Assembly: GCA_900239685.1 (NCBI GenBank)
Contig: OENT01000411.1
Span: 57,216 to 121,215, forward strand
From: Rotaria macrura
Lineage: Eukaryota > Rotifera > Eurotatoria > Philodinida > Philodinidae
Length of the DNA: 64,000 nucleotides
Direction of reading: 5' to 3'
The notes below the pieces were generated by a model. It ran no database searches, was not told where the DNA came from, and saw only the letters and a list, made by a program, of their open reading frames with translations. The position numbers and the translations under genes were made by a program. Positions 14,701-25,800 of this stretch are shown here, one piece after another. Numbering within the stretch: the first letter of the stretch is position 1; every line of letters starts with the position of its first letter.

Positions 14701-14965
14701 TGCTTTTTGTTAAGTCAATAGAGAGATCGTCCGCCATTCATGAATGCAGTTTCGCCATCAATCCTTCTGTAAGCAAACAAACAGAATATGAATTCCTTGA
14801 TGAAGCCTAAAGCAACCAACTTGCGCAAAAGACATGCCAAGGTGAAGGAAAAAACCAACCTTATAAAAACAGGAGACATTTTTTCGTCTGTGGCATTTAT
14901 TAGTCTGTCCATTCAGCATGAGCAAATAGAAATCAGTTAAAATAACTACCGGCAAGGCACGATCG
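8780..14965. other. about 6 kb without a supportable gene
   Basis: Only short frames occur (at most about 94 codons) and none has a familiar domain. A TATA-like tatataaac (about 12310) lies in this stretch without an obvious reading frame behind it. A C-rich patch at 14551-14590 resembles those at 1749 and 28.1 kb. The 300 bp before 14966 must hold the promoter of the ADP-ribosyltransferase gene; I see no clear TATA box close to its ATG. Confidence 0.45.
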
Positions 14966-17206
14966 ATGGCAACTCCTGATTTCCCTCTACCTGTGCGTCG
15001 TGTTCTTCAAAATTTCCTACTCATTTGGCTTGATGTCAATATCGACGAATCTCATGCTGATTTCAAGAAGTCATTACAACACCTGCGACGTATCGTGGCA
15101 TCCATCACAACATTTACAGATGCTCAAAAATGCATGAAATTCCTCAGTGAAGTAAAAGAAGAAAAAGTATTTATGATTATATCCGGTGCACTAGGACAAA
15201 CTTTATTGCCGAAAATTGAAACATGGCCACAATTGGAATCGGTCTATATCTTCTGTAGTAATCAATCACTTCATCAAAAATGGGCTCATAAAATATGCAA
15301 GGTAAAAGGTGTACACACCCGAATCGAATCGATTTGTTCAGCGTTGCAAATCGATGGTGATAATTGTGATCGTGCTATGATACCGATAAGTTTTAATGGA
15401 GTCGATGCATCGTTCATGTACACCCAATTGCTGAAAGAAGCGATATTAGAAATTGAATATGATGATGCAAAGGCAATCAATGATTTCGTTGAGTTCTGTC
15501 GTGCTCAAAAGGATATTGATAAAGATGAGATTCAAAGCGTGGAAAACAGTTATCATAAAGGAAAATCCATTTGGTTTTACACAGGTCCAAATTTCATGCA
15601 CTCAATGATGAATCGAGGCCTTCGAATGATGGATATCGATATTATGATCAAAATGGGATTTTTTATTCGGCATTTACACGACCGTATTACGACGTTATAT
15701 CATGAACAACAGATGAGCAAAAACGAGGCAGCATCATCATCGTTCACAGTTTTTCGAGGACAAGCTTTATGCCTCACAGATTTTGAAAAAATGCAACAAT
15801 CCAAAGGAGAACTGATGTCTTTCAACAACTTTCTTTCGACCAGTTCCAACCGAATGACATCGATTGTATTTGCCGAAGAGGCATCAAAAAATCCGAATAA
15901 TGTTGGAATCCTCTTCGTAATGGAAGTGGAGGGCAAAATATGTGACAAATCATCCATCCCGTTTGTTGACGTCTCAAAAGAGAGTTACTACGACGACAAA
16001 GAATCAGAAATTCTTTTTACGACGCATACGATATTTCGTATTGATGAAATTCAAAAACTTCAAAATGGGAATTCCATTGGCGTATGGCAAGTGAATCTTA
16101 CGCTAATAGGTAACGAAAGCAATGAAATGAACATTTTAACAGACGACATTCGGAAAAAAGTCGATTGGGGGAAGGGTTTGTCTAAACTTGGAGATATACT
16201 TATCAAACTCAATGAACCTGAAAAAGCAAAGCATTTATATAAAATTCTCCTCGAACAAGACTCAACTCACGAAGATCGAGCAGACTATGATAATCAATTG
16301 GGTTCGGTGTATTACAGCTTGGGACAGTATTCGAAAGCACTAACATCTTATGAAAGGTCACTTGAAATCCGGACACAAGTTCTATCTGAAAATCATCCCG
16401 ACTTGGCTGCTTCGCATAATAACATCGGAAACGTCTATATAAAAACTGGTGAATATTCGAAAGCACTAGCATCGTATGAACGATCACTTGAAATCCAGAC
16501 ACTAGCTCTTCCTTTAAATCATCTCGACTTGGCTCCTTCATACAGCAACATCGGAAACGTTTATTTAAACATTGGAGAATACTCGAAAGCACTTGCGTGG
16601 TATGAACGATCACTTGAAATCCAGACACTAGCTCTTCCTCCCTATCATCCAGATTTAGCGACCTCGTACAGTAATATCGGCTCTGTGTATTACAGTATGC
16701 AGGAGTACTCAAAAGCACTTGCATCTTATGAACGATCACTTGAAATCTATAAAATTGTTCTTCCTTCGAATCATCCCGATTTGGCCAGTTCTTACAACAA
16801 CATCTGTTCGGTATATTGTGACCTGGGAGAGTACTCAAAAGCACAATTATATGGCGAACAGGCGCTTAAGATATTCAAGAAAGCTCTTCCTCCGAATCAT
16901 CCCACATTGGGTATTTTCTATAACACTATCGGCGAAGTATACAACTACACGAAGGAGTACTCGAAAGCGCTTTCCAGTTTTGAGCAAGCAGTCAATATTC
17001 AAAAGGTGAGTCTCCCTCTGAATCATCCCGACATAGCAATATCTTATCATAACATGGGCTTGCTATATGAAAAAATGGGCGATCATTTGAAAGGACTTTC
17101 ATTTTACGAAAAAGCACTTCATATTCGTAAAGAGTCACTTCCACCAGCACATCCTAAAATCGAAGAATCCTTAAGACGCATAAAAAGTGTGAAAACTAAA
17201 TTGTAA
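14966..17206 (+). CDS. ADP-ribosyltransferase with C-terminal TPR array
   Basis: The frame is intronless, 746 residues. Residues 1-140 form an N-terminal region I do not recognise. Residues about 200-385 match the arginine-specific mono-ADP-ribosyltransferase (R-S-E) fold: R264 in VFRGQ, the S-T-S motif at 291-293 (NFLSTSS) and the E-x-E pair E346/E348 (ESEILF). All catalytic signature residues are present, so activity on arginine with NAD+ as donor is expected. Residues about 440-735 are seven tetratricopeptide repeats of 42 residues of the kinesin-light-chain type (pattern Y-SKAL-SYERSLEI...L--NHPDLA-SY-NIG-VY), likely a protein-binding platform. There is no signal peptide, so the enzyme is probably intracellular. 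The third and fourth repeats are nearly identical in DNA, suggesting recent duplication or conversion. The target and trigger are unknown. Confidence 0.9.
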   Translation: MATPDFPLPVRRVLQNFLLIWLDVNIDESHADFKKSLQHLRRIVASITTFTDAQKCMKFLSEVKEEKVFMIISGALGQTLLPKIETWPQLESVYIFCSNQSLHQKWAHKICKVKGVHTRIESICSALQIDGDNCDRAMIPISFNGVDASFMYTQLLKEAILEIEYDDAKAINDFVEFCRAQKDIDKDEIQSVENSYHKGKSIWFYTGPNFMHSMMNRGLRMMDIDIMIKMGFFIRHLHDRITTLYHEQQMSKNEAASSSFTVFRGQALCLTDFEKMQQSKGELMSFNNFLSTSSNRMTSIVFAEEASKNPNNVGILFVMEVEGKICDKSSIPFVDVSKESYYDDKESEILFTTHTIFRIDEIQKLQNGNSIGVWQVNLTLIGNESNEMNILTDDIRKKVDWGKGLSKLGDILIKLNEPEKAKHLYKILLEQDSTHEDRADYDNQLGSVYYSLGQYSKALTSYERSLEIRTQVLSENHPDLAASHNNIGNVYIKTGEYSKALASYERSLEIQTLALPLNHLDLAPSYSNIGNVYLNIGEYSKALAWYERSLEIQTLALPPYHPDLATSYSNIGSVYYSMQEYSKALASYERSLEIYKIVLPSNHPDLASSYNNICSVYCDLGEYSKAQLYGEQALKIFKKALPPNHPTLGIFYNTIGEVYNYTKEYSKALSSFEQAVNIQKVSLPLNHPDIAISYHNMGLLYEKMGDHLKGLSFYEKALHIRKESLPPAHPKIEESLRRIKSVKTKL

Positions 17207-18413
17207 TTTTCAATATATTAGAGACAGAAATAAATTAAATGAATTAATCGTTCACTTCAAACGATGCGAGTCGCTTGCGAACAACAAATGATGGCTAGCA
17301 TACGTATTAAGTATGACAAGACATATCCTGCATCTTTAGTTGGGTTGTTCACTAGACAAAACCGATAATGCGGTTTAAGTAAGTAAAAAATGATGACAGT
17401 CTTCTAACGAGATAGCCAATCGATAGTGGCGATAGCTACATTGGTTTGTGTGTGTGCGTCAACTAGGGAGAGCTTTGTTGTGGACCTTCAGGTGACCACT
17501 TGGTATACATATGGAAATCATTTTTTATGTTGTTAGCTTCTACATCTATACAATGGATTTGGCAATGATCGAAACTTTCACATGTGCACATAAATTCTCA
17601 AATACTGTTGATCGATTCTTCTTGAGAATTGGTGATAGTTTCTCATTAAGAAATGAATGCTACACGACAAGTGATCACAACATTCGGTATACACACTAAG
17701 TCTTTATTTATTTTAATTCGGCTTCAGGAAATTAATATCTGTATTTTTTGTTGATATGCTTACTTACTTTAGGAAAAAAACGTTCATTTAGAATAAGGAG
17801 AACATTTTTGATAAAGGTCAATGATTTCAATTTATGCTCAATGACTGACTACTGTCATGATGTATTCAGAAAAACCGATTGCATACTTGAGATGCTCATC
17901 TTTTTAAATAGACTGTTTCAGATAGTTGGGAAGAGTGATTGGTGTCAGTGTTCAACACATTTTCCATCCATTAGATTCCGATAGTTTGGACCATCATGCT
18001 TATTTTTCACCGCATTGCTTTCTTGTGCTTGATGGAATGGCGATCTTCTGACCGTTGTCAAAGTTTGGTTTGATTTCAAAGTATCTCAAAATTGTATCCT
18101 TTCTTGTTGTGAAATATAGCTGAACGATGCTCCAATCAAACGATTGTGATGATTTAATTGAATTAGTCTAATAGATCCCTGCAACACCATCAATCACTTC
18201 TAAGAACAATATTCAAACGAGTAACCAGCTATGTAGATTTCATGGACCCGAAGCTTGAGTACTGAAGCAATGTGTACATGGTTAAATGAATACATAGTCT
18301 GTACTGTTACATCACACATTCTTATCATTGCATCTGCAGATAGGATTGTGAATAATGTAATCTCTGCTTATAGTTTATTAATATGATCATTAACGGTGTT
18401 TTAAAGAACACTG
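17207..18413. other. intergenic, no gene seen
   Basis: This stretch follows the ADP-ribosyltransferase gene. Short frames (62 and 78 codons) near 17.5-18.0 kb lack any recognised domain or splice context. A short GT run lies near 17445-17456. Confidence 0.45.
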
Positions 18414-18722
18414 CCCAGGTCGAACAGAACGATCCATAAACGGTCCTATACGATGAAAATACAGCCCGTTACAGTGTCATATTATCCAGTTTTAACATGG
18501 TCAGTAATACGGCCGTATGTTCTATAGAATACGATAGTATTACGCTGTCTTTACGAGGGTTTTCCAGCGTATATACGGTGTCCGTGTACGGCCGTAATAC
18601 AGACCCTGCTAAAACGCCATAATACGGCTTAAACAGTCGTTTAACCGTGGAATACAATGTAAAAACAAGCATTTATGATACTGTTACGGCTGTTTACGGT
18701 GGTCCGTTTTCATCAACCTGGG
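18414..18722. mobile_element. CCCAGG-ended foldback element, tacggccgta word
   Basis: It begins CCCAGGT and ends ACCTGGG. The interior is crowded with imperfect copies of a tacggccgtaatac-like word in both orientations (for example around 18510, 18586 and 18622). No coding frame is convincing. No clean target duplication was found. The termini match those of the elements at 19015 and 45659, so it probably belongs to the same mobilised group. Confidence 0.6.
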
Positions 18723-19014
18723 TAGTGAAGAATGATTGGTGTCAGTGTTTAACACTAAAAACCTATTCTATTGCAGAATGGGTGACGGTTACTACTATTC
18801 GCATCGGCCAATCTAAAACTATATAATGTAATTGTGTTTTTTACTGACTACTCAGACATCCCACAATATTCAGCATGTACTGTCAAAATCTCGGTTCAAA
18901 TACTGGATACCTCGAATGTTTTATTTGAACCATCTTTGAATTTGTCCCACGATTTACTTTTATTTCAACATGCTGCAATTCGGATACAAAATTAACAAAC
19001 ACCATTAACACATA

Positions 19015-19363
19015 CCCAGGTGATTAAATCCAATGTCGGATCCGATCGGAACCGATAGGATCCGACAATCCGACAGAATCCGATCGGATTCCGGGTTGTG
19101 GAATCAGCATCGGATCCGACGGAAGAAACCTATTTTCTTATTTGAGTACGAATTAGCATGTAAACCCAACAGTAGAGGCCTGTCTGATCACACGATGAAA
19201 TCCAATCGGATTCCGATAGTAGGATTCGATAAAATCCAACACTAGGGATCCGAATCAGGAATCGCAACCAGGAATCCGATGGGATTTCGTCGGATAAGAG
19301 AAACTCCGATAGAAACATGATCGGATGCCTGTCGGATCCTATGGTCGGAATGATTCTCCTGGG
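19015..19363. mobile_element. CCCAGG-ended foldback element, ggatccgatcggattccg word
   Basis: The ends are inverted: left CCCAGGTGATTAAATCC, right (reversed) CCCAGGAGAATCATTCC. The interior repeats a tccgatcggattccg-like word many times in both orientations. It is flanked by TA on both sides (19013-19014 and 19364-19365). A second copy lies at 45659-46002, sharing the internal block with cctattttcttatttg and gtacgaattagca. The right end touches a TATA box. Confidence 0.7.
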
Positions 19364-19373
19364 TATATAAAAG
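19364..19373 (+). promoter_or_regulatory. TATA box next to a transposon end
   Basis: The sequence tatataaaag is a full TATA-box match. It starts directly after the CCTGGG end of the element at 19015-19363. About 165 bp downstream are ATGs at 19530 and 19542, in one frame. The element therefore either landed just upstream of an existing promoter or brought part of the promoter with it. Confidence 0.4.
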
Positions 19374-19529
19374 CTACCGACTATTCATATACTTTACCGT
19401 GGTGAACTTATCTGAACACTTTTTTTCTGCAGCAGTCTTCTGTATTACAGCATTATCGCAACATTCTAAGTCGAAACGTTATACATCGTCTACTATTCCG
19501 ATCATCTTCTGAATAGATCAAAAACTTCT

Positions 19530-20209
19530 ATGTTAACCATCATGAGACTTTATCCAAAGCTAGGGGTGCAAAAAATCTTGAATGGATTTGGGATATGGTT
19601 AGAACTGAGTTCCTAGCTGTGGATTTCTTCTAAATTTTGATCACAGGATTGTTTGTATTACTTTTTTCAGCTTAGATTTGGGATTCGGGATTGGTGATAC
19701 GTTTGGGATTTGGGGTTTGGACTTGGGCTTTGTTTTTTATCTAACATCAATCAAATTTTGTAGCCGTGCCTCATTCAAACCAAATCTCACTCCCAAATCC
19801 AAATGCCAAACCCAAATCCTACCCAAATCCCAATCACAATGATACAGACCAAATCCCAAATCCAAATCTAAGATACAAATCCAAATCCAAATCCAAATCT
19901 AAGACACAAATCCAAATCCAAACCCAAATCTATACCAAATCCGAACAGCTTTACATCAACCTCTAAGAATTGATACTCTTCTCTCCGATCTGAGACTTTA
20001 TATTGAAAATTCTCATCAGATTTGGATAATTTAAGACCAAACTCAAACCCAAATCCAAATCTCAGTCGAGAATAAATCCAAATCTATTTGCACCAAATCC
20101 CAAGGCCTTGGATTTGTTGCACCCCTATCCAAAGCTAATCCTAATCACCATCTTTGTACGCAATGCTACTCATCTGAACTTCGAGATCAAATTGAAATCC
20201 ATATATTGA
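19530..20209 (+). pseudogene. small signal-peptide-like ORF split by a hAT element
   Basis: An ATG at 19530 (second in-frame ATG at 19542) opens a short frame that is cut at 19560 by the element at 19561-20127. Ignoring the element and one copy of its 8-bp duplication, the frame continues without a break from 20136 to TGA at 20207-20209. The uninterrupted reading would be about 34 codons from the first ATG, with a hydrophobic N-terminal stretch (KLILITIFV) like a signal peptide. This is inference: a frame this short can arise by chance, and it could be just the first exon. The family is not recognised. Confidence 0.3.
19561..20127. mobile_element. hAT miniature element, caaatcc/ggatttg word
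   Basis: The element begins TAGGGGTGCAAAAAATC and ends GTTGCACCCCTA. It is flanked by a perfect 8-bp duplication, tccaaagc, at 19553-19560 and 20128-20135. Terminal sequence and duplication length are hallmarks of the hAT superfamily. The interior is made of degenerate ccaaatc words: in the left half mostly as ggatttgg, in the right half mostly as ccaaatcc. It has no transposase, so it would need an enzyme from elsewhere. Confidence 0.9.
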
Positions 20210-20672
20210 TTCTATTATACACAAGCAGAAAATTCAGAATGTGCTCTGGAACTACGGTGAATCGTTCGATTGTTGGAAACCATAAAAAACAGACATTAAT
20301 CGTAACAATACCATTGTCGCTAATGCGTATCAACTTGTTTATACTTTATCTTATAGCCGATCACAACAAGATAATCCGATAATCACCGACAAAGCTAATA
20401 AATCATTACTGCAGCAATGTTTGGTTGAAGAGGAGAAGGAGAAATGACTCTTGCGTGGGTTCGAGGTTGCCAGCAGTGTCGGCTGGGATGAGGTGCAAGC
20501 TGTCAAAATTCTTGAACAGAAATGTTTTACAATCACACCCCAGCCCAAATCCAACATACGTGTGCACATCACTAACCACACACACAGCCCAAAGCAGTTT
20601 ATCCTAAGTATTTAAATGACACAAGAGGCCATTTAAAATTACGTTCATTTATGCTACTTAACTAATACGTCC
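20136..20672. other. intergenic between hAT element and glycosyltransferase 3' end
   Basis: Apart from the end of the small interrupted frame, no gene is seen. Two overlapping short frames on opposite strands near 20351-20607 lack domains. The region should contain the 3' untranslated part and cleavage site of the minus-strand glycosyltransferase gene ending at 20673. Confidence 0.4.
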
Positions 20673-22058
20673 TTACCAAAGCAATCTTTGGTGTGTAAAC
20701 CATAGTTGTAGTCTTTCAAACAAAGGCTTTCCATAACAGCGTTCATCATTCCAATCTGTCGGCCAATTAAATTTTGAGCTATTTTTTCTTAGTTCCAGAT
20801 TGTCACATATTGATACCGCTTTTCTCAGTCCTTCTACTAAGCTGTCTACATACGGTTCTACAACAATTATATTTTTGGATATGTTTTTAAAGGATTCGAT
20901 CGTTTTTGTTTCGAATGAGTTTGTTACTGTAATAAGACCAGCAGCAGCAAAGTCCAAAGGAGGCAGACTAGGATGTGGAGATACCATAAGTGAATATCCA
21001 ATGTCTGCAGTTGAAAGAAGTTCGAGATATTCAGGTTCTGGCTTGTTTTTAATCATACGTACGCACAGATTAATATCACTTCCAAGGTTGCAATAATCAG
21101 GAACGTCGCTGTTAGCTCCGATACCAATAAACTCCCACTTATACGCATTATGAAATACCCCTCGCCTGACGGCTTCACTTAGAGAAAAAAGTGTCAATTC
21201 AAATGCATTCCGAGGAGCATGAGGTCGAGCGTAAACTATAACTCGGCGAATTTTATTTTTCCGTGATATGTAACCGCTGTCTTTTGTTCTATATGGTGTG
21301 ATGGCTGGCATTGCTGTCCACGAGTGTCGGTCGCATTCGTCTTTCTGACATTTACGGAAAATGCTTTCTTTTTTCATTTCGAAATAGTTTCTTAGAAAAG
21401 GTGTGCTAAAAATAGGGAAATGCGGTGTACGATACGTCTCTTGAACTTCTAGCCAGTTAGAATCATGAGGGAAAAAAATCGACTCGTAATCTTGAATGAA
21501 GTAGATTATATTATGATTATTCAAGCGTTTAGCAGTAAAAGATGCGATCAGTGCGGTGTAATAGACGGTGCCCATAAATAGATCATCAGGATTCACTGAA
21601 AGAAGTTCAGATCGACCATAAGCATTCCAAACAAACTCGACTTCCTTGTCAAAATTACTCAAGAGCGCGTATTGCTTGATATGCTGCATCATTGTTGCAT
21701 AATCCAAACCGCTCCCATCTATGTTAATATATCTTACATTGAAACCATATCGAGCAGCTAGAACAGCAAAGCGTAAAATCGACAGTGGACCACCTGTAAG
21801 CGAATGACCTACACCAGTCATGACAATATTGAGACGTATGGGTGCTGATGTGTTCCGATTGATTGGTAATGGTCTACGATGTTGTTGAAGCATAAGTGTT
21901 TCAACATTTTCACTAGATTGTGCAGCTGCAGAATAATTTGCATCCCACTGAGTACTCAAGAAAAATATCCCCAGTAATAATACAAAAGAAGTGAGAATCG
22001 AGTAGCTTCGTTTCCAAGACAGAAATACTCTCCAAAGAAACAGGAGATAATTCTTCAT
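20673..22058 (-). CDS. membrane-anchored WsaF-like glycosyltransferase
   Basis: This intronless 461-residue frame begins with a short cytosolic tail and one membrane helix (about 19-36), giving a type II Golgi-like topology. The catalytic part has two Rossmann-like halves. Residues about 75-100 contain LNIVMTGVGHSLTGGPLSIL, a glycine-rich N-terminal motif typical of WsaF/GT4-like rhamnosyltransferases. Residues 273-292 contain the VIVYARPHAPRNAFELTLF motif, the nucleotide-sugar half. E341-E343 and the SLMVSPHPSLPPLDFAAAG stretch (357-374) resemble the donor-binding region of GT4 enzymes. The closest families I know are bacterial surface-polysaccharide enzymes, so transfer from bacteria followed by gain of a membrane anchor is plausible. 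Sugar donor and acceptor are unknown. No promoter motif is obvious upstream of 22058. Confidence 0.8.
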   Translation of the reverse strand: MKNYLLFLWRVFLSWKRSYSILTSFVLLLGIFFLSTQWDANYSAAAQSSENVETLMLQQHRRPLPINRNTSAPIRLNIVMTGVGHSLTGGPLSILRFAVLAARYGFNVRYINIDGSGLDYATMMQHIKQYALLSNFDKEVEFVWNAYGRSELLSVNPDDLFMGTVYYTALIASFTAKRLNNHNIIYFIQDYESIFFPHDSNWLEVQETYRTPHFPIFSTPFLRNYFEMKKESIFRKCQKDECDRHSWTAMPAITPYRTKDSGYISRKNKIRRVIVYARPHAPRNAFELTLFSLSEAVRRGVFHNAYKWEFIGIGANSDVPDYCNLGSDINLCVRMIKNKPEPEYLELLSTADIGYSLMVSPHPSLPPLDFAAAGLITVTNSFETKTIESFKNISKNIIVVEPYVDSLVEGLRKAVSICDNLELRKNSSKFNWPTDWNDERCYGKPLFERLQLWFTHQRLLW

Positions 22059-22857
22059 TTAATATTAACAAATTAATATCTGATCCCTTTACAGAAGCAA
22101 CAGCTCCAATCTAGAACACAAAAGGCTCTCAGACAACCACCAGATCAAATGTACGGAAGAAGATATGCTGGTCTTAAAAAGAGGGATCAATGAATGTGGG
22201 TACACTTAGCGATGAAATCGAGTCCCTTTCAACTTTCCCATTCTTGTATTTCGAATAGTTGACGAAGATATGAGTCGATCTCATATTCTGAAAATCGATC
22301 CCCATAGGAATTAATCATTGCATTTCATAAAAATTTTCATAAAATCTCGATGATTTAATCTCAAATACCTTTTAAGAATTTAAATGGCTCAAAAACTGTA
22401 ATGTTGTTGGTTTCAAAATGAGTGTGATTCAATGAAGGAAATATCCAACTTCATTACTCACAGACACATCTACACTTTTATTTACATCGTGATTTTGATT
22501 GAAATAAAATAAAATGATTTGAAAACTCATGGTAATTAAATAGAAAACTTCGTTTAATCTACATATAACCTCACTTTCGTGACTCCATGCATTCAGTTGA
22601 AAGATCAGAAGAGTAAAATTGTAAGTGGAAAAATACGTTTTAGGGCGAGTGTGAATGTCACCTGATAAAGTTCTTCAAGAGAAATCATCTAGAATCAAAG
22701 CCACAATTAGGCTCTACATCATTTAATGTGTCTCTATTAGAAGACAAACAACCTTGTTAAGTGGCAATCATATGGTGGTCTGCATTCCAAAAGCTAGTTA
22801 CATCAAAAGTGGCACTAAACTATGACGAGCATTATAAATATAAACAAACTAAAATGA
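22059..22857. other. intergenic, no gene seen
   Basis: This stretch upstream of the glycosyltransferase should hold its promoter. No TATA box or other clear signal was recognised, and no coding frame of note. Confidence 0.4.
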
Positions 22858-23166
22858 AAAGCTGTTAGCACGAGCCCATTTCGGGATTAAAAATGATAAA
22901 CACGGTGTATCTGCTATTACTAAGGACAGGAAAGTTGCTTTATTCCTCATGTCTTCGGAACCATTTAATCTCTAACTTTAAGTAATTAAAATTCTCAGTT
23001 AGCAGCTATTAAAGTATTTTCATGGAATTTTAATGACCAACAATCATTAGTTCTTCATTAAATTGTGTGTCATTGTACGTGATGATTTTGGAATCGGTCT
23101 GTCACGGTCTGGGTGGGAGTCCAAATTTCTGCCTATATACACTTCAACACTCCTTTCAGGTCGTGT
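22858..23166 (+). repeat. dispersed repeat, copy 1
   Basis: Blocks at 22858-22920 (aaaagctgttag...gataaacacggtgtatctgc) and 23107-23166 (ccaaatttctgcc...acacttcaacactcctttcaggtcgtgtt) recur in the same order and orientation at 35740-36130. Similarity is patchy between the blocks. It does not code for anything recognisable and may be an old transposon family. Confidence 0.55.
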
Positions 23167-25800
23167 TAATAACAGAAGATTTTCGTGCTGTTTCCTCAAC
23201 AGAATTACACAGAAGTACGAAGGAGAACGAAGGAGTAGAAAAAATTGGAGAGCACCAGAGACCGAAAACAAATCGAATTGAGATTTTGAAAAAGTAGTTC
23301 GGATCGAATCCAATCCAATCCAAAGTGTCTATTCGGTTCCACTTCCAAATCGCAGCACTGAGTGTCATTTTCAAATCATTTTCACCTCATGTGTCGTGTC
23401 GTTGCAACACCTTGCAACAATACTACCATCGTGTGGCAGTTCATCGCTGCTAGACAAATTTTCATCCAAAGAAGTTCGAATTTTGGCCTCTTGATAGTGA
23501 AAAACAATCTCTTTATTAGCTCAATCGAAAGTAACAGTGATTGATATTTCTATTTCCACGATATTTCGTCTTTATTTCATTGCAATTTTTTTCTGTATAG
23601 ATTTAATATTGTTCGGCTGCCTACATTTGCGCTCGCAGTTTCTTACTGATAGAATCAATGGGTGAAAGCTGAGACTTTATTGCTTTTGAAATGTGTTATG
23701 TATACTGAAAAGTCCAGATCAATTCTGTGGAACCCAAATTCAAGACGATAGCTCCCACAGCGATAAGTATTTTCGAAAACTTTAGAGGAAATCATTGGGA
23801 TCATACGAAATTCAAGCCAAACTTCAAAAACTTAAAAGATACTAGTTCTAGTTGCAAATCATGTCGAGAAGTAAACTATAGATAAAAAATCCCTGGTATT
23901 GATACAAAAACTTTTGCAATAACCGGAAGATCTCAACATTCTCAGAAAATTGAACGAAAATCCAGGTACAAGTGGAATAGAAGTCCAGTTTGGAAAATAG
24001 ACAAGATGGTTCTTCCACTTGATTAGAATCTTTAGGTGCACCCATGCTCAATCTCTTTTTTGTTAAGAAATTAGTTTTTCTGGTGGAATCAGTTTTTATA
24101 TTATGATTATTCTTTGCGAAATGCACTTAAAAACGAAAGAAAAGAATACGGCCCTTCGAGACAGATGGAGCTAGCTTATCATGGCTGTGCACCCATTCTA
24201 CTAGGAATGATGTGATTTTCTGTTTTGTATGAGTCGACTGGAGTCGAATCGAATTGAGATTTTTCTATTCGATTCGGTCTCTGGCGTCTATTTCAATGAA
24301 TTATTTCAGGACATTCTTTAAAATGATTTCTGAGGTCATTTTCAACTAAAAGTTTAGTTCGTAGAAAATGTTTTTCCATATGGTTTTGTAGAGAAAGTCG
24401 AGCTCTATCTGTGGGTGTGTTATTCGAAAGCACAGAATGAAACGGAAAGAAGAAGATCTCACCACACATATTTCGTACTATGCTCAAAATACTATTAGCG
24501 AGTGATTTTCAAGTGCGACGATCTCAGGACTCGAACATTTTAAACCAACGTCTTATACACCATTCGATGCAGAATTGAATGAACTACAAAGCACTACAAA
24601 TGGCTTTTTGGACGTTTGTTTCTCTCCTAGACATTAAGTCAAAATACGCAAAAATGGAGACAACATTTCATCTTAAAAAATCACGGTTTCTGAGCTTTTT
24701 CAATTTCAAATTGAAATGATAGAAAGATATCATATAAATAGCTTTGTAGAGCACTTCATGCTCCATCGAATGGTAAATGGCTCAGCTTGAATAGTAAAAG
24801 ATTTTGACTGCAAAAATCGAAAGAACAGATTGACCCATTTTTTGCAATTTTTCTCATTTTTTGAGGTCGTCTCGAGTGCATCTCGTCTAGCAGACCACAG
24901 GTACGCCTTATGACCGTAATATTTTGGATTCATCTATGATAGACCACGGAGGAAAATTCTATGGGGTCAAACTCATAATCGGTTGACGCCCATGTTTTTC
25001 GATGATCGAACGTATCTGCTTTTTTCATGGAACGTCTCTTAAGATTTGAAATTTCTTATTTTCCCTTCAAACATTCTTTTATTAGTCTATTGCAAATAGG
25101 AAATAAATATGAGGTAGAAAACCTTTACTTTCCTTAACGAATAGTGTTGTACAGTGACAACGGTATCACTGTCAAAATTTCGATGAAGGTAATGGCACAA
25201 AGTCACTACGTAATCACATTAAAAAAGATAGTTTGTTAGGTGAATCTACGGCATATATTTCGATAATATCTGGAGATGAAAACATAAAAAAGTAAAACAA
25301 GCTTTCTATAGGCTTTCAGCTCCCCCTGGTCTTCTACTGGCCCCATCACTAATCACTGGAGCCTGCATCTGAATTCGAACTCCTATTCAGACTTGCATAG
25401 AGTTGTATAGGCAACAAAAGAAGCTTTTTTGTAACCGAATTGAGTCTTTTTCCGTTATTGAAGTCGACTTTGATGCTAATTTCAAAGGACACCAAAAAAT
25501 CTGCGTTCCAATGTCAACGCTTGTTCTCAAATTAATGAATGCATATGTACACATGCGATAAATTCTCTTTTCTTTAAATACTAATCTTACATTATCATCT
25601 AATGTGTAACTCAGAGGATTAAATGTAATGTGTTCTATTGTATTTATCTTCTTTGACGTATTTAATTCTTTTCTTGCATCACATCTCTCTCTTTTTTCGA
25701 TTAACTAACTCGTCCTAAGGAGAGATGAAACTGTAACCCAGGCAAACAAAAGCTCCGTAAAAGACTAGTCTAGTTTCTAGTGAGGACGGAGTGACCTGTG
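23167..25800. other. repeat-rich intergenic stretch
   Basis: No gene is supported. CAGAGACCGAA-type ends occur at about 23255 (forward) and 24270-24277 (reversed, tcggtctctg). They match the hAT end at 28095 but have no matching 8-bp flanks, so I do not call an element. A short hairpin with ctccgt/acggag lies at 25750-25791. Frames here are short and overlap on both strands. Confidence 0.4.

Noticed and set aside
16209..16844. 211-codon minus-strand frame across the TPR region
   Set aside because: It is the antisense shadow of the regular TPR repeats in the ADP-ribosyltransferase gene; the plus frame has a clear protein family.
23255..24277. A hAT element bounded by CAGAGACCGAA-type ends
   Set aside because: The two ends match in sequence, but their 8-bp flanks (gagagcac and gcgtctat) do not, and no transposase or word interior supports a single element.
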